Assembly (NCBI RefSeq): GCF_900540665.1
Contig: NZ_UQGV01000070.1
Coordinates: 1 to 12,481 of the forward strand
DNA from: an uncultured Catenibacterium sp.
Lineage (GTDB): Bacteria > Bacillota_I > Bacilli_A > Erysipelotrichales > Coprobacillaceae
Direction of reading: 5' to 3'
Length of the DNA: 12,481 bases
Below the pieces are notes generated by a model, which was not told the origin of the DNA, ran no database searches, and saw only the letters and a program-made list of their open reading frames with translations. Made by a program: the position numbers and the translations under genes. How positions within the stretch are numbered: position 1 is the stretch's first letter; every line of letters starts with the position of its first letter. Positions 1 through 7,658 of this stretch are shown piece by piece.

Positions 1-2
1 CA

Positions 3-119
3 CCAGTCAGCGTATTAAAGGCAATCTTTGAAAATCCAAGTATTTCTAAAGCTGTGACTGATTTCAATAATGATTGGTATTCAGTATACGGAGAAGATAA
101 AGGTCTTTGTGATATGTAA
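3..119 (+). CDS. C-terminal end of an unidentified protein (5' end outside window)
   Basis: An open frame enters from the left edge and stops at TAA 117-119, giving 38 residues that begin PVSVLKAIFENPSISK and end GEDKGLCDM. The reading is supported by its codon use and by a strong terminator that starts right at its stop codon. The fragment is acidic and soluble-looking, with no membrane segment. I do not recognise the family, and the visible part is too short to assign a function. The frame and stop are solid; the identity is unknown. Confidence 0.7.
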   Translation, partial: PVSVLKAIFENPSISKAVTDFNNDWYSVYGEDKGLCDM

Positions 120-153
120 ACATTGAGGAGAAAATTCTCCTCAATGTTTTTTT
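119..153 (+). terminator. Rho-independent terminator after the partial gene
   Basis: Arms AACATTGAGGAG (119-130) and CTCCTCAATGTT (137-148) are perfectly complementary over 12 bp around a six-base loop. A T tract runs through 147-153. The 5' arm begins at the last base of the stop codon. It separates the upstream gene from gldA. Confidence 0.93.
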
Positions 154-186
154 CATGTTCTATAATAGAAATAGGAGCGTGATAAT

Positions 187-1281
187 ATGAGCAAGATGAT
201 TGGTGCACCAACAAGATATAGACAGGGAAAAGATGAATTAAAGTGTCTTGGTGATGATTTAAAAGATTATAAAAGAATAGTTGTAATTACAAGTGAAAAC
301 TTGAAAGAGATGTTTATACCTCAGATAGAGGAAAGCTTACGTGAACAGGAAATGACTGTTGTATTGTTTCAAAATGAATGTAGTATGAGTGAGATTGAAA
401 GAATACAACATATTGTAAAAGAAACGAATGGTGAAGTAATTGTCGGTGTTGGTGGAGGTAAGGTATTAGATACCACTAAAGCATGTGGTTATTATGCGAA
501 AAAGCCTATTGTCATTATACCTACTGCGGCAAGTACGGATGCCCCATGTTCTTCTTTATCGGTGATTTATCATGATGATCATACGTTTGATCATTATTTA
601 TATTTACCTAAGAGTCCAGATCAAGTAATTGTGGATACACAGGTCATTGCGAATGCCCCAGTAAGATTACTGAGAGCGGGTATTGGTGATGCCTTTAGTA
701 CTTATTTTGAAGCAAAGGCTTGTTATGTAAGTCATAGTGAGAATTGTCTTCATAGTCAAGTGACAAGAAGTGCTTTCGCAATATCTAAGGCTTGTTTTGA
801 TATTGTTTATTCTTATGGATTACAGGCTGTAGAAGATTGTAAGCAGCATAAAGTCACAGAAGCACTAGAAAATGTGATAGAAGCTAATATTTATTTAAGT
901 GGTATTGGTTTTGAGTCTGGTGGAGAAGCAGTCGGACATGGCCTGCATAATGCATTCACTCTTATTCCTGAAACAAATAGTAAGATGCATGGTGAAAAAG
1001 TGGCTTTTTGTACACTTGTACAATTGGTATTAGAAAATACACCTAAGGATACATTAAAGAGCTATTATGAGTTCTTAGAAGTATTAGAGTTACCTACTAC
1101 ACTTTCTGATTTAGGGATGAAAGAAGTAGATGAAGAAGCATTACTGCATGTATGTTTAGAAGCAGTTAAAGAAGGATCTACTACATTAAATATGCCTTTT
1201 GAAGTGACTTCAAAGAATTTATTAAAAGCTATTATCAAAGCAGATCAATACGGACAGAAATGGAAAACCTCTGGAAAATAA
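187..1281 (+). CDS. gldA: Glycerol dehydrogenase, iron/zinc-dependent ADH family
   Basis: Predicted cytosolic NAD-dependent oxidation of glycerol to dihydroxyacetone, or the reverse. The 364 residues match the usual GldA length. The N-terminal dinucleotide fold carries VGVGGGKVLDTTKA near residues 87-99, followed by IPTAASTDAPCSSLSVIY at 111-128, both typical of GldA. The metal ligands of the family fit D168 (GIGDAF), H251 (VGHGLHN) and H268 (MHGEKV). The start ATG 187 has AGGAG at 173-177, nine bases upstream. It is a single-gene unit between two terminators. No dihydroxyacetone kinase gene is adjacent, so the pathway partner must be elsewhere. The acting metal and true substrate (glycerol or another small polyol) cannot be settled from sequence. 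Confidence 0.93.
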   Translation: MSKMIGAPTRYRQGKDELKCLGDDLKDYKRIVVITSENLKEMFIPQIEESLREQEMTVVLFQNECSMSEIERIQHIVKETNGEVIVGVGGGKVLDTTKACGYYAKKPIVIIPTAASTDAPCSSLSVIYHDDHTFDHYLYLPKSPDQVIVDTQVIANAPVRLLRAGIGDAFSTYFEAKACYVSHSENCLHSQVTRSAFAISKACFDIVYSYGLQAVEDCKQHKVTEALENVIEANIYLSGIGFESGGEAVGHGLHNAFTLIPETNSKMHGEKVAFCTLVQLVLENTPKDTLKSYYEFLEVLELPTTLSDLGMKEVDEEALLHVCLEAVKEGSTTLNMPFEVTSKNLLKAIIKADQYGQKWKTSGK

Positions 1282-1294
1282 TCCAGAGGCTTTT
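1264..1294. terminator. Shared bidirectional terminator between gldA and the 48-aa gene
   Basis: Arms CCTCTGGA (1268-1275) and TCCAGAGG (1282-1289) enclose a six-base loop that contains the gldA stop codon. AAAA precedes the stem and CTTTT follows it. Both strands therefore read a GC-containing stem followed by a short U tract, serving the two convergent genes. Confidence 0.78.
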
Positions 1295-1297
1295 CTA

Positions 1298-1444
1298 TTA
1301 GAAATACAATTTTGCGATAATCGCAATTAGAACGATAATGATAACTACAAGACTATATGCCACTGTCATCGCGCCATAGCCTTGCCAGTCTTTTTGAAGT
1401 TCTTTTGTCTTTTCTTCTGAAATGACGCGTTTCTTTTTACTCAT
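1298..1444 (-). CDS. 48-residue single-span membrane protein
   Basis: ATG at 1444 (minus strand) opens a 48-codon frame ending in TAA at 1298-1300. The N-terminal half, residues 1-22, is hydrophilic and highly charged (MSKKKRVISEEKTKELQKDW), with KKKR right after the start. Residues about 25-44 form one hydrophobic span (VAYSLVVIIIVLIAIIA), and the tail is KLYF. The positive N-terminus suggests an N-in anchor with almost nothing outside. A ribosome binding site GAAAGGA lies about ten bases upstream, and the shared terminator follows directly. The gene is too short for common ORF cut-offs and is probably unannotated in many genomes. Function is unknown. It could be a small partner of a larger membrane complex, but nothing adjacent says which. 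Confidence 0.72.
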   Translation of the reverse strand: MSKKKRVISEEKTKELQKDWQGYGAMTVAYSLVVIIIVLIAIIAKLYF

Positions 1445-1543
1445 AATCATCATCCTTTCTTTCAAGTTTTATATCTATTTATATTATATACTACTTGTTA
1501 ATTAACATATATATATCCAATTTTTTTAAAAAAAATTTAATAT

Positions 1544-1565
1544 AAAAAGCTATCAGATGATAGCT
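1544..1565 (-). terminator. Terminator of the five-gene pepF operon
   Basis: AGCTATC (1548-1554) and GATAGCT (1559-1565) form a 7-bp stem with a four-base loop. On the minus strand it is followed by TTTTT (1548-1544) and more A/T-rich sequence. The stem abuts the stop codon of the last operon gene at 1566. The roughly 100 bases on to 1445 are very AT-rich. They contain a minus-strand TATAAT about 50 bases upstream of the 48-aa gene, but no convincing -35. Confidence 0.8.
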
Positions 1566-2363
1566 CTAAAATTCCATTACTTCTAAATCATCAGGAACAT
1601 ATATATTGCCTGTATAATAGTGTGCACCTTCTGCCTTGTAGAGTTTTTTACGATTGTCTACATGATCATCTTCTGTATGATAGAGTACAAGATTCTTAAT
1701 ATGAAGTTTTTGCGCAAGTTCACAGGCATCTTTCACTGTTGAATGATGCTTTTCATAAGGATGTCTGAAGTCTCTTTCTTCATATAAACAGAATGCTTCA
1801 TGCAAGAGTACATCCGCATTCTCTGCATAGACTTTCTCTTCTTCACAATAAGGTTCATCACCACAACATGTGAGTTTCTTACCATCATATTCCACCATGA
1901 AACCAAACTGTTTGGCTTTAGTTGAATGGATATCAAAGAAAGTGACTGGATGTCCCATAATTTCTTTAACTTCTTGATCCTTCACTTCTACTAAGTGAAG
2001 TCTTTTTCCAATTAATGCACTCTGCTTTGGTACAAGAAGTGTATTTGCCATATCCTTTAAAATATGAATGACTTCATCATGACCATAGATATAAGCATCA
2101 CCTTCATATTTACCTGCATTCATAAACTGTGTAATCATACGCATCATCCAGACCATTCCTAATAGATGGTCAATATGCTTATGTGTTAAAAAGATATGCT
2201 TCATATCCTTCCAGTCATATCCTGCTTTTTTTAGCTGAGTGAGGATCTGGTTTCCTCCTCCTGCATCAACCATAAAGTATTGATGGTTGTCTTCTAAGAC
2301 GAAACATGTGTTATAAATCTTAGTGACTAAGGCATTCCCCGTGCCCAGCATTGTTAGTTTCAT
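1566..2363 (-). CDS. Metallo-beta-lactamase-fold hydrolase, RNase Z-like
   Basis: A 265-residue cytosolic metal-dependent hydrolase. The signature HKHIDH is at residues 61-66. Further ligands of the RNase Z/ElaC-type fold fit H146 (DIHSTKA), the bridging D169 (CCGDEP) and H229 (LYHTED). KHHSTVKDACELA (205-217) resembles the HST-containing motif of the RNase Z branch. Canonical tRNase Z is about 305 residues. This protein is shorter, so tRNA 3' processing is possible but not assured; a phosphodiesterase of another substrate is the alternative. The start overlaps the stop of the PAP2 gene by four bases (ATGA) and has a good GGGAGG site. It is the last gene of the operon. Confidence 0.85.
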   Translation of the reverse strand: MKLTMLGTGNALVTKIYNTCFVLEDNHQYFMVDAGGGNQILTQLKKAGYDWKDMKHIFLTHKHIDHLLGMVWMMRMITQFMNAGKYEGDAYIYGHDEVIHILKDMANTLLVPKQSALIGKRLHLVEVKDQEVKEIMGHPVTFFDIHSTKAKQFGFMVEYDGKKLTCCGDEPYCEEEKVYAENADVLLHEAFCLYEERDFRHPYEKHHSTVKDACELAQKLHIKNLVLYHTEDDHVDNRKKLYKAEGAHYYTGNIYVPDDLEVMEF

Positions 2364-2929
2364 GTTCTTCCTCCCAATTTACTCTTATAACATATCAAAT
2401 ATGAAATAAGACCAGATATTCCGCCTACCATAATACCACCTAGAATATCTGTTGGATAGTGCACCATGAAATAATTACGACTTAGTCCCATTAATGCGAC
2501 AAAGATAAAGACAAGCCAGCTGTATTTCTTATTGCATGTTAAGAATATACACATCATAACTGCCATAGTAGCTGTGGTATGTCCTGAAGGGAATGAGAAT
2601 TCTCCATAATGTAAGCCTCCTACATACTTCCACCAGTTATAGTATTCGTCTACACCGGATAAATAAGGACGATGACGTCCTATCGCATTCTTTAAAAAGA
2701 GACTTGTAAAGATTGCCCCTATCGCAAGACTAATAAGAATACATATACCAAGTTTTCTTGTCTTTTTAAAGTAGATGAGGACAAGGGCTAAGCCAATAAA
2801 GAAGATTCCTTTATCCCCAAAATAAGAGATAAAGCGGAAGAATGGTGTAAGTGCACCATTAGTTGCTTCGGCTAGATGGTGAAGGAAATGAAGAAGTGTA
2901 TAGTCATATAATTGTCCTAATTCTCTCAT
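2360..2929 (-). CDS. PAP2-family membrane phosphatase
   Basis: A 189-residue integral membrane protein with about five hydrophobic segments. All three parts of the PAP2 signature are present: KNAIGRHRP (K80...R87-P88), PSGH (114-117) and SRNYFMVHYPTD (S150-R151, H157, D161). The family dephosphorylates lipid phosphates such as phosphatidic acid, phosphatidylglycerophosphate or undecaprenyl diphosphate, with the active site at the outer face. The substrate cannot be read from sequence. The gene overlaps both neighbours by four bases. Its own Shine-Dalgarno is poor (AAGGA about 12 bases away), so expression probably depends on coupling to the upstream acetyltransferase gene. Confidence 0.92.
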   Translation of the reverse strand: MRELGQLYDYTLLHFLHHLAEATNGALTPFFRFISYFGDKGIFFIGLALVLIYFKKTRKLGICILISLAIGAIFTSLFLKNAIGRHRPYLSGVDEYYNWWKYVGGLHYGEFSFPSGHTTATMAVMMCIFLTCNKKYSWLVFIFVALMGLSRNYFMVHYPTDILGGIMVGGISGLISYLICYKSKLGGRT

Positions 2930-3501
2930 CTTTTCTTCAAGTCCTTATCTTCAATTGCGCTAATAACGCGACATGGATCGCCTCCTGCAATCACAAATGG
3001 TGGAATATCATCCTTTACAACTGATCCTGGTTCTATGATAGATTCTCTATTGATTTTTACACCTGGATAAATAATGCTGTTTGAACCAATGCACACTCCT
3101 TCATAAATACGTACTGGTAGTGTACTTTCTAATCCTTTTGCGCGGTCCTGACTACTAGCTGGTGTAACTGATGTGAGTATTGTGACATTATATCCAATAG
3201 TCACATTATCACTGATAGACACTATTCCACTATCATCAATTAAGAGATTGTCTTTAGAATAGAAGTTCTTTCCAAGTGTGATGTTGTAGCCATATGTGCA
3301 ATGAAAAGGCTGTTCGATAAAGGCTTCATTCCACTCATTTAATAGCTTATCTAGTATGAGATTGATATCATCTCTTTTTAGTGGTGAAAGATTGTTTAAC
3401 TCATGACAGAGACTCTTACAATAAAGACGATCATTATAGAGTTCTTCAGAAAAAGGCTGATAGAGTTCACCAGAAATCATATCTCTTTTTGTATCATTCA
3501 T
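2926..3501 (-). CDS. Maltose/galactoside O-acetyltransferase-like hexapeptide protein with altered active site
   Basis: A 191-residue left-handed beta-helix protein of the Maa/LacA/NodL type. The N-terminal Mac domain starts DMISGELYQPFSEELYNDR (7-25). Hexapeptide repeats follow from about residue 75 (IGYNVTI, IGSNSII), and the usual tail PPFVIAGGDPCRVI is at 167-180. In active family members the segment before RxxGLE reads roughly THPxDPEER and holds the catalytic His. Here the aligned residues are LTSVTPASSQDRAKGLE (109-125), with Thr113 at the His position. The first Asn of the FxNxN segment is also changed (FYSKDN, 80-85). The protein may be inactive as an acetyltransferase, may use another base, or may bind a ligand. 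It has a strong GGAGG site and overlaps the upstream gene by eight bases. Confidence 0.85.
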   Translation of the reverse strand: MNDTKRDMISGELYQPFSEELYNDRLYCKSLCHELNNLSPLKRDDINLILDKLLNEWNEAFIEQPFHCTYGYNITLGKNFYSKDNLLIDDSGIVSISDNVTIGYNVTILTSVTPASSQDRAKGLESTLPVRIYEGVCIGSNSIIYPGVKINRESIIEPGSVVKDDIPPFVIAGGDPCRVISAIEDKDLKKR

Positions 3502-4096
3502 TTTTCATCCTCCTATAGTAATATTGAATCTGTTTGTATAATGCGCCACAGTCATATGTCGCAAAGACCTGTGGATCAATCACATCTACATCTTTATGTG
3601 TGAGTGATGCAATAGAATCCTTTTTATAACGCATCTGTGGTGCTAATAATACAAGGTCATAGTATAGACATTTCTTTTCTACAGTATGAACTGCTGCCCC
3701 TTCTATGATCAATGGGAGATTGTTTTTTAAAATATAGTTCTGCATCTTTTCTTTAAAGAATCCTGATGTCATTCCCCCACTACAGCATAATATCACCTTC
3801 ATTGGTTCTACTTTTTCTTCTATAAGTTTATTGATCATACATTGATATAGTTCTAAGGCAATAGGAAATGTAGTCAAGGGAAAATGAAGATAGAAGATCT
3901 GCTTATCATTGCTGATGATTTTTTCTTCTATCATGCCTATATCATGAAAGTGAATCAATGCTGTGCGTGATTGATAAGTGATGTGATATTCATTGTCATT
4001 GAATACTGTTTGAAAGCGAGAATCATCTTTTAACTGGAAATAGAGATAACGTTTATAAACTTCTAGATTTTCTTTTTGATAGAACGAATCAATCAT
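3494..4096 (-). CDS. Orphan protein with PTS lactose/cellobiose IIB-like C-terminal domain
   Basis: A 200-residue soluble protein. Residues about 98-195 look like a PTS lactose/cellobiose-type EIIB domain. KVILCCSGGMTSGFF (100-114) matches the phospho-cysteine loop, with C105 at the phosphorylated position. YYDLVLLAPQMRYK (145-158) matches the DxVLLGPQvry segment. Residues 1-97 are an N-terminal extension that I do not recognise, rich in aromatic and charged residues. No EIIA or EIIC gene is nearby, so this is unlikely to be a simple transporter subunit. A sensor or regulatory role reading PTS phosphorylation is an inference. The start has AGAGGAA about seven bases upstream and overlaps pepF by eight bases. 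Confidence 0.7.
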   Translation of the reverse strand: MIDSFYQKENLEVYKRYLYFQLKDDSRFQTVFNDNEYHITYQSRTALIHFHDIGMIEEKIISNDKQIFYLHFPLTTFPIALELYQCMINKLIEEKVEPMKVILCCSGGMTSGFFKEKMQNYILKNNLPLIIEGAAVHTVEKKCLYYDLVLLAPQMRYKKDSIASLTHKDVDVIDPQVFATYDCGALYKQIQYYYRRMKNE

Positions 4097-5834
4097 GTTT
4101 GTATTCCTCTAGAAGTGTTTTAAATGTATCAATATCTTCTTTAATGAGATCAATAGAACTCTGCCAGAATGATTCATCTGTTAAATCAATATTGAGTGTA
4201 GCGGCAATATCTTCTAAATCCATCTTACCTGTAACTGATAGAAATGTTTCATATTCTCCTGGGAAGTGTTCAGGGTCTTGTTGGTAACGGACATAAAGTC
4301 CTTTCGCAAGTAACAAACCAAAGGCATATGGGTAGTTATAGAATGAATAGTCTGAATCATAATAGTGAGGTTTCCATGTCCACATATATGGATGGAGATA
4401 GTTATGATCTAATCCATCACCATAGGCTTCTAATTGTGCTTGAATCATGATTTTCTTTGTTTCTTCAGCACTGACTGGTCCTTGTTTTCTTGCTTCAAAG
4501 AAGCGGCTTTCAAATAAGAAACGGGAATAAATATCACAGATTACCTGTATTGCATTACTTAATGTATTCTCTAATATCATAATCTTTTGAGTGGGTGTTG
4601 CTGATTTTAATGCACCTTTTCCGACTATTGTTTCACAGAAGTTAGATGCTGTTTCTCCAATAGGCATTGGATAATGGGTATTTAATATTGTTTGATCACC
4701 TAAACATCTTCCATGGAAACCATGACCAAACTCATGGGCTACAGTAATCACATCAGAAAAATGATTTCCATAGTTGAACAAGAAACGACTTTGTTTCAAA
4801 CTTCTAATATTTTCACAGAATGCACCACCTACTTTATTTTCTCTTGGATAAACATCAGCCCAGTGATTCTTAATTGCATGAGTCGCAAAATCACCTAAAT
4901 GTTTTGAGAATGTGTAGAACTGATCAATGACAAACTGAGACCCTTTCGCAAATGAATATTCTTCATCATCTTCAACAACAGGTGCATAAAGTTCAAACCA
5001 AGGTAAACCATTTTGATAACCTAGATAGTCTGCCTTGATTTTAAGGTATTCTCTTATTTCTGGCATATTCTTCTTCATAACAGAAAGTAATGTATTAAGA
5101 GTCTCCATCTTTAATCGTGATTTGATACATGATTCTTCTAATGGTGATTCATAACCTCTCAGTTTACTTGTATAGAGTACTTCTCCCTTGATTCCACTTA
5201 AACATGTCGCAATCGTTTCTTCATATGGTTTATAGGCATCTAGTTCTACAAAATAAGCTTTCATTCTTGTCTGCTTATCTGGACTATGAGCCATATTCAG
5301 TACTTCAGCCAAAGGATATTCATGTCCATCAATCATAATCTTAATAGATGATACAACCGCATCCTTATGCTTCATCCAGGCATAAGAACCTGTATTTTTC
5401 ATATGGGCTATGATTGATTCCTGTTTTTCATCTAAGCGATATTTTTGATTATGTTGAATCTCTTTTAAAATATACTCATGTTCCTTGATAAAAGGATCCT
5501 GGCAACTATCTAAATCAAACTCAGCAATATAGGCATTATTCTTAATATCCTCTCCTACCATTGAGGCCGTTATATTATTTAATTGGTCAAGATAACGTGC
5601 TGCTTGTGCATCATCTGTATGAGCTGATAAAGAAAGTTGTATAAAAAAATGCAGCCTTTCTATTCTCTTTTCAATCTCTATTTTTGTCTCTATTATTTTA
5701 TGTAATGCATCTTCTGTTTTCTTGCTTCTATAAGCGGAATAGTTCTTATTTAAGTCCTTAAGTGTGTTTAAATCTTCTTGAAATTTTTTGTCTTGAAATG
5801 ACGTATATAGTGCATCAAGATTCCATTCGTTCAT
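4089..5834 (-). CDS. pepF: M3B-family oligoendopeptidase (PepF type)
   Basis: A 581-residue cytosolic zinc metallopeptidase cleaving short oligopeptides, close to the 600-residue length of PepF. The zinc motif HEFGH is at 367-371 inside VAHEFGHGFHG, and the third ligand is probably E394 in PIGETASNFCE. The C-terminal catalytic core continues with YNYPYAFGLLLAKGLY, typical of the family. The N-terminal part (about 1-200) is a helical oligoendopeptidase F domain. It is the first gene of the five-gene operon, with a good promoter, AGGAG about ten bases before ATG 5834, and an eight-base overlap with the next gene. The product is probably a housekeeping peptide-recycling enzyme. Why it leads this operon is not evident. 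Confidence 0.9.
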   Translation of the reverse strand: MNEWNLDALYTSFQDKKFQEDLNTLKDLNKNYSAYRSKKTEDALHKIIETKIEIEKRIERLHFFIQLSLSAHTDDAQAARYLDQLNNITASMVGEDIKNNAYIAEFDLDSCQDPFIKEHEYILKEIQHNQKYRLDEKQESIIAHMKNTGSYAWMKHKDAVVSSIKIMIDGHEYPLAEVLNMAHSPDKQTRMKAYFVELDAYKPYEETIATCLSGIKGEVLYTSKLRGYESPLEESCIKSRLKMETLNTLLSVMKKNMPEIREYLKIKADYLGYQNGLPWFELYAPVVEDDEEYSFAKGSQFVIDQFYTFSKHLGDFATHAIKNHWADVYPRENKVGGAFCENIRSLKQSRFLFNYGNHFSDVITVAHEFGHGFHGRCLGDQTILNTHYPMPIGETASNFCETIVGKGALKSATPTQKIMILENTLSNAIQVICDIYSRFLFESRFFEARKQGPVSAEETKKIMIQAQLEAYGDGLDHNYLHPYMWTWKPHYYDSDYSFYNYPYAFGLLLAKGLYVRYQQDPEHFPGEYETFLSVTGKMDLEDIAATLNIDLTDESFWQSSIDLIKEDIDTFKTLLEEYKHD

Positions 5835-5855
5835 TTTTAATCATCTCCTAATTGT

Positions 5856-5883
5856 ATTATACCTTATCTCTCTTTTGTGTTAA
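5856..5883 (-). promoter_or_regulatory. Promoter of the pepF operon
   Basis: Minus strand: -35 TTAACA (5883-5878), 16-base spacer, -10 TATAAT (5861-5856). The -10 is a perfect consensus and the -35 has five of six matches. The predicted start lies about 15-20 bases before the pepF ATG. It sits in the 71-base divergent gap with the aminopeptidase P gene. I could not find an equally good plus-strand promoter there. Confidence 0.75.
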
Positions 5884-5905
5884 ACTTATCTTGGGTGATA
5901 AAAAA

Positions 5906-7657
5906 ATGATAAAAGAATTACAAAAAAGATTAAAAGAACAAAATATCAAGTTCTATTATGTGCCTACTGATGATGATCATCAGAGTGAAATTGTAGGCGA
6001 ACATGACCAGTTTAGAAAGTATCTAAGCGGCTTTACTGGTTCTGCAGGAGTCCTAGTTGTAGGACAGGAAGAAGCATGGTTATGGACTGATGGACGTTAT
6101 TTCATTCAGGCTGAAAAAGAACTCTATCCTGGTATTAAGCTCATGAAGATGGGTAATGCAGATGTTCCTAGCGTGAAGGATTTCCTCATTGATCATCTTG
6201 ATGATGGTGATGTACTTGGCTTCAATGGTAAAGTAACAACTGCTTCATTTATCATTGATTTGGATGAAGGCAGAGAAACTGATTTTGAATTAAAAGACAT
6301 CGATATAACTGATATATGGACTAATCGTCCAGAACGTTCTCATGAACCAGCTTATATCTATGATGTGAAGTATCATGGCCAAAGCACAGCACAGAAGCTT
6401 GAATGGATTCGTGGTTATATGGAAGAAAATGAATGTAATGCGCATATCATTACATCATTAGATGATATTGCATGGACATTCAATATCAGAGGTAAGGATA
6501 TTCCTCATTCTCCAATGGCTATGGCATTTAGTATTATTACTTTAGATAATGCTTATTTATATCTTCAGGATGGTACTTATGATGAAACAATGATTGAAGC
6601 TTATAAGAATGATGGTATTGAAATCCGTCCTTATGATGATATCTATCTAGATACAAAGAGATTAAGTGGTCAGGTACTTGTAGACCTAAGTGCTATCAAC
6701 TATGCCATCTATTCATTTATTGACTGCGAAATCATGGAAGGATCTAACCCATCTCAATACTTTAAGAGTATTAAGTCAGATGTAGAAATTGAAAATACAA
6801 AGCATGCACATTTAAAAGATGGTGTGGCTATGACTAAGTTCATGTATTGGTTAAAGACTTCTATGCCTGATGATGCGACTGAATGTTCTATTACTGATAA
6901 GTTATTAGGCTTTAGAGAAGCACAGGAATTATTTACTGATATTTCATTTAATACAATTACTGCTTATAAAGAAAATGCCGCATTAATGCATTATCATCCA
7001 TCTCCTGAACATGATGTTCATGTTAAAAAAGAAGGTATGCTTCTTATTGACTCAGGTGGACAGTATTTAGATGGTACAACTGATATTACACGTACATTCA
7101 TCTTAGGTGAAATCAGTGAGACTGAAAGAAAATATTTCACATATGTATTAAAGGCTATGTTGAAGATGCAGGAAGCTGTTTTCTTATATGGTGCAAATGG
7201 TATCTGGATTGATGGTCTTGTAAGACATGAGTTATGGAAGCAGCATATTGATTTCCAGTGTGGTACAGGTCATGGTGTTGGTCATTTCTTAAATGTCCAT
7301 GAAGGACCAAATGATGTTAGACCACGTTTACGTGATCCACGTAAGCCTTCTGCAATTCAGGAAGCAGGTATGATTACAACGGATGAACCTGGTGTCTATA
7401 TCGAAGGTCAGTTTGGTATTCGTTTAGAAAATGAATTATTATGTGTTGAAGATATCAAGAATGAGTATGGTCAGTGGATGAAGTTTGAACCTCTTACTTT
7501 ATGTCCTATTGACTTAGATGGTCTTGATGTTTCTTTACTAACAACTGATGAAAGAGAAGCATTGAATAAGTATCATGAATTCGTAAGAGAATCATTAAAG
7601 CCATACTTAACTGATGAAGAAAATGAATGGTTAAAGACTTATACAAGAGGTATTTAA
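5906..7657 (+). CDS. pepP: Xaa-Pro aminopeptidase, M24B family
   Basis: Predicted to remove N-terminal residues preceding proline, in the cytosol. From ATG 5906 it is 583 residues, the long XPNPEP1-like form with two N-terminal creatinase-like domains, a pita-bread catalytic domain and a short C-terminal extension. The dinuclear metal ligands align as D382 (LLIDSG), D393 (TTDITRTF), H456 (GTGHGVGHF), E494 (TTDEPG) and E508 (IRLENE), with family-typical spacing. An in-frame TTG at 5852 would add 18 residues. I prefer ATG 5906 because GGTGAT at 5894-5899 is a Shine-Dalgarno match six bases before it and the family fold begins there. It is divergent from pepF and heads a three-gene operon. Confidence 0.9.
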   Translation: MIKELQKRLKEQNIKFYYVPTDDDHQSEIVGEHDQFRKYLSGFTGSAGVLVVGQEEAWLWTDGRYFIQAEKELYPGIKLMKMGNADVPSVKDFLIDHLDDGDVLGFNGKVTTASFIIDLDEGRETDFELKDIDITDIWTNRPERSHEPAYIYDVKYHGQSTAQKLEWIRGYMEENECNAHIITSLDDIAWTFNIRGKDIPHSPMAMAFSIITLDNAYLYLQDGTYDETMIEAYKNDGIEIRPYDDIYLDTKRLSGQVLVDLSAINYAIYSFIDCEIMEGSNPSQYFKSIKSDVEIENTKHAHLKDGVAMTKFMYWLKTSMPDDATECSITDKLLGFREAQELFTDISFNTITAYKENAALMHYHPSPEHDVHVKKEGMLLIDSGGQYLDGTTDITRTFILGEISETERKYFTYVLKAMLKMQEAVFLYGANGIWIDGLVRHELWKQHIDFQCGTGHGVGHFLNVHEGPNDVRPRLRDPRKPSAIQEAGMITTDEPGVYIEGQFGIRLENELLCVEDIKNEYGQWMKFEPLTLCPIDLDGLDVSLLTTDEREALNKYHEFVRESLKPYLTDEENEWLKTYTRGI

Positions 7658-7658
7658 T

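Noticed and set aside
161..166. TATAAT as the -10 box of a gldA promoter
   Set aside because: The hexamer is perfect, but no -35 is found at 16-18 bases (that stretch lies in the terminator arm), and transcription would start at the Shine-Dalgarno itself. It remains possible but unsupported.
5852..5905. N-terminal extension of the aminopeptidase P from TTG 5852
   Set aside because: It overlaps the pepF promoter, lacks family similarity and has no suitable ribosome site; ATG 5906 has GGTGAT six bases upstream.
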